Positions 5,132-6,457 of a stretch of DNA of 6,457 nt are shown piece by piece. Each line of letters starts with the position of its first letter. The stretch's first letter is position 1. Source of the DNA: Spirochaetales bacterium Spiro_01 (GTDB taxonomy: Bacteria > Spirochaetota > Spirochaetia > Sphaerochaetales > Sphaerochaetaceae); contig LVBC01000087.1 in assembly GCA_001604265.1 (NCBI GenBank), positions 1 to 6,457 on the forward strand, written 5' to 3'. Both the position numbers and the translations under genes were made by a program. A model generated the notes under the pieces. The model searched no databases, was not told the DNA's origin, and worked only from the letters and a program-made list of their open reading frames with translations.

Positions 5132-5689
5132 GTCGCTTTGGTTATACTTGCCGTTCTGGCAATAATTGCAGTTGTTATAGCACTCTATTTCGTTTCTACC
5201 TACAATGCACTGGTACGTCTGAAGAACAAGCTACAGGAGGCACAGGCCGGCATCGACGTGCACCTCAAGGAGAGATACGATCTCATTCCGAACCTTGTCG
5301 AGACTGTAAAGGGCTACGCCAAGCATGAGAGCGGAACCCTCGAGGCTGTCATCAAGGCACGCAACAGCGCTGTTGTCAGTGGCTCCTTCGAGGAGAAGGA
5401 GAGGGCAGACAAGGCAGTCACAAGCTCCCTCAGGCAGCTCTTCGCCCTCGGCGAAGCCTACCCTGACCTCAAGGCAAATGCCTCCTTCATCAATCTACAG
5501 CAGCAGCTATCTGCTGTAGAGCATGAGCTCCTCAACCAGAGGAAGTACTACAATGCCATCGCCCGCGAGCTCAATACCAAGATCGAGCTCTTCCCATCTT
5601 CTATCGTCGCTGGAATGTCCGGATATACAAAGTATCCATACGCGGAGATCGAGGAAGAGGCAAAGCAGAGGGTCGAAGTAAAGTTCTGA
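5102..5689 (+). CDS. lemA: LemA family membrane protein
   Basis: The protein has 195 residues, normal for LemA. One membrane helix spans about 8-31, preceded by a short N-terminus, and a helical domain follows. Family hallmarks are YNALVRLKN at 34-42, KERYDLIPNLVETVKGYAKH at 56-75 and the second half of the domain with YPDLKANASF (120-129) and NAIARELNTKIELFPSS (151-167). The molecular function of LemA is not established. Structures show a long antiparallel helical bundle, and the gene often neighbours DUF2207 or TPM-domain membrane proteins, as it does here. The start is uncertain between 5102 and 5129 (186 residues, beginning MVALVILAV). Neither has a Shine-Dalgarno site, unlike most neighbours. 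An earlier ATG at 5003 would antisense-overlap argR and add unlikely sequence. It probably forms an operon with the next gene. Confidence 0.92.
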   Translation: MKHNVYSYIMVALVILAVLAIIAVVIALYFVSTYNALVRLKNKLQEAQAGIDVHLKERYDLIPNLVETVKGYAKHESGTLEAVIKARNSAVVSGSFEEKERADKAVTSSLRQLFALGEAYPDLKANASFINLQQQLSAVEHELLNQRKYYNAIARELNTKIELFPSSIVAGMSGYTKYPYAEIEEEAKQRVEVKF

Positions 5690-5693
5690 TGGT

Positions 5694-6457
5694 ATGAAGA
5701 GGGTACTTGCGCTTCTTTTCATCCTGTCCATTTCGGTTCTCCTTTTTGCGGAGAACTTCTCCTTTGTATCCTACAGAGTCGATGTTTCTGTATCGCCGAA
5801 CAGGATATACAGGATAAGAGAGCATATCGAGCTTGACTTCAATTCACCCAGTCATGGGATCATAAGGGATATTCCTGTCGGAACTGGCAGGAAGAAGTAC
5901 CTTGCCTCAATGGTCGAGACCTCGGACCCCTGTACAGTCTCTGAAGAGAACGGAAACTATACTGTACGCCTGGGAAGCGAAGATAGATATGTCCAGGGTC
6001 CAAAGACCTACGATTTTACATACACGCTCGATATCGGAGAGGATGAGTACGAGGACTATGATGAGGTCTATCTCAATGTTCTCGGCACAGATTGGTCAGT
6101 GCCTGTAAGGAACTTCGATTTCACGATAACCTTTCCTTCTGCCATCGATGCTGACAATGTCTATCTGACAAGTGGTGCCTATGGTTCCTCTACGAACCGC
6201 AATGTTGTCTGTACACTCTCTGCAGATAGAAGGACCATCGAGGGGCATGCAGAGTATATGGATGCGCACGAGGGAATAACGCTAAGAGCAGAGCTTCCAG
6301 AGGGCTATTTCGTTGGCGAAAGAGAGATTCCCGATTACTCGAATGCAGCGCTGGTGCTTTCAATCCTGGTGACACTCTCTCTTTCTCTGATCGCATTCCT
6401 TGTATTCAGGAAGTATGGAAACGATGAGGAGCCTGTCACGGTCGTCCGCTTCGACCC
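5694..6457 (+). CDS. DUF2207 family predicted membrane protein (cut by window edge)
   Basis: The 254 visible residues start with a signal peptide (1-19, KRVLALLFILSISVLLFA, likely cleaved after Ala19). An extracytoplasmic beta-rich domain follows, with SYRVDVSVSPNRIYRIREHI at 26-45 and FNSPSHGIIRDIPV at 49-62. The HGIxRdIPv element is the most recognisable DUF2207 feature. GTDW at 131-134 fits the same domain. A membrane helix lies at about 218-238. The sequence ends at VRFD, where the family typically continues into a Pro-Pro-x-Gly-Leu-Ser-Pro segment and more helices. The ATG is 4 bases after the lemA stop with no clear ribosome binding site, suggesting translational coupling. The function of the family is unknown; the neighbouring LemA suggests a joint envelope role. 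Membrane topology and family are fairly secure, the biochemical role is not. Confidence 0.85.
   Translation, partial: MKRVLALLFILSISVLLFAENFSFVSYRVDVSVSPNRIYRIREHIELDFNSPSHGIIRDIPVGTGRKKYLASMVETSDPCTVSEENGNYTVRLGSEDRYVQGPKTYDFTYTLDIGEDEYEDYDEVYLNVLGTDWSVPVRNFDFTITFPSAIDADNVYLTSGAYGSSTNRNVVCTLSADRRTIEGHAEYMDAHEGITLRAELPEGYFVGEREIPDYSNAALVLSILVTLSLSLIAFLVFRKYGNDEEPVTVVRFD

Overview
The window carries seven protein-coding genes, two of them cut by the window ends, with short intergenic regions and no RNA genes, insertion sequences or CRISPR arrays that I could see. The DNA is moderately GC-rich. AGG/AGA arginine and AAG/GAG codons are common, and most genes have a strong AGGAG-type ribosome binding site. 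A ThrRS without a TGS domain, the style of the glucose-6-phosphate isomerase and an ArgR repressor fit a host-associated spirochaete, perhaps near Treponema or Sphaerochaeta. This is an inference from memory of family sequences, not from any alignment, and is only moderately secure.

Layout. Left edge, minus strand: the N-terminal 196 residues of a 3-hydroxyacyl-CoA dehydrogenase family protein, running off the window at base 1. It is divergent from thrS (859-2643, plus), which encodes threonyl-tRNA synthetase and has its own promoter and a short leader with a hairpin. thrS ends at a long hairpin terminator and faces a minus-strand cluster. In transcription order that cluster is argR (5017-4547, GTG start), pgi (4525-2963) and a previously easy-to-miss 52-residue entericidin-like lipoprotein (2949-2791). 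Gaps are 21 and 13 bases, and the cluster ends at its own hairpin terminator. Divergent from argR, on the plus strand, is lemA (5102-5689), followed 4 bases later by a DUF2207 membrane protein cut by the right edge.

How the genes relate. thrS and pgi are housekeeping genes (tRNA charging, glycolysis). argR would normally control arginine metabolism, and here it apparently shares a transcript with a glycolytic enzyme and a small envelope lipoprotein. LemA and DUF2207 are a recurrent bacterial gene pair of unknown function, both membrane-anchored. The 84-base argR/lemA intergenic region is dense in A+T-rich inverted repeats and overlapping promoter-like elements, and lemA lacks a visible Shine-Dalgarno site. 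I judge these the most interesting parts of an otherwise ordinary chromosomal segment.
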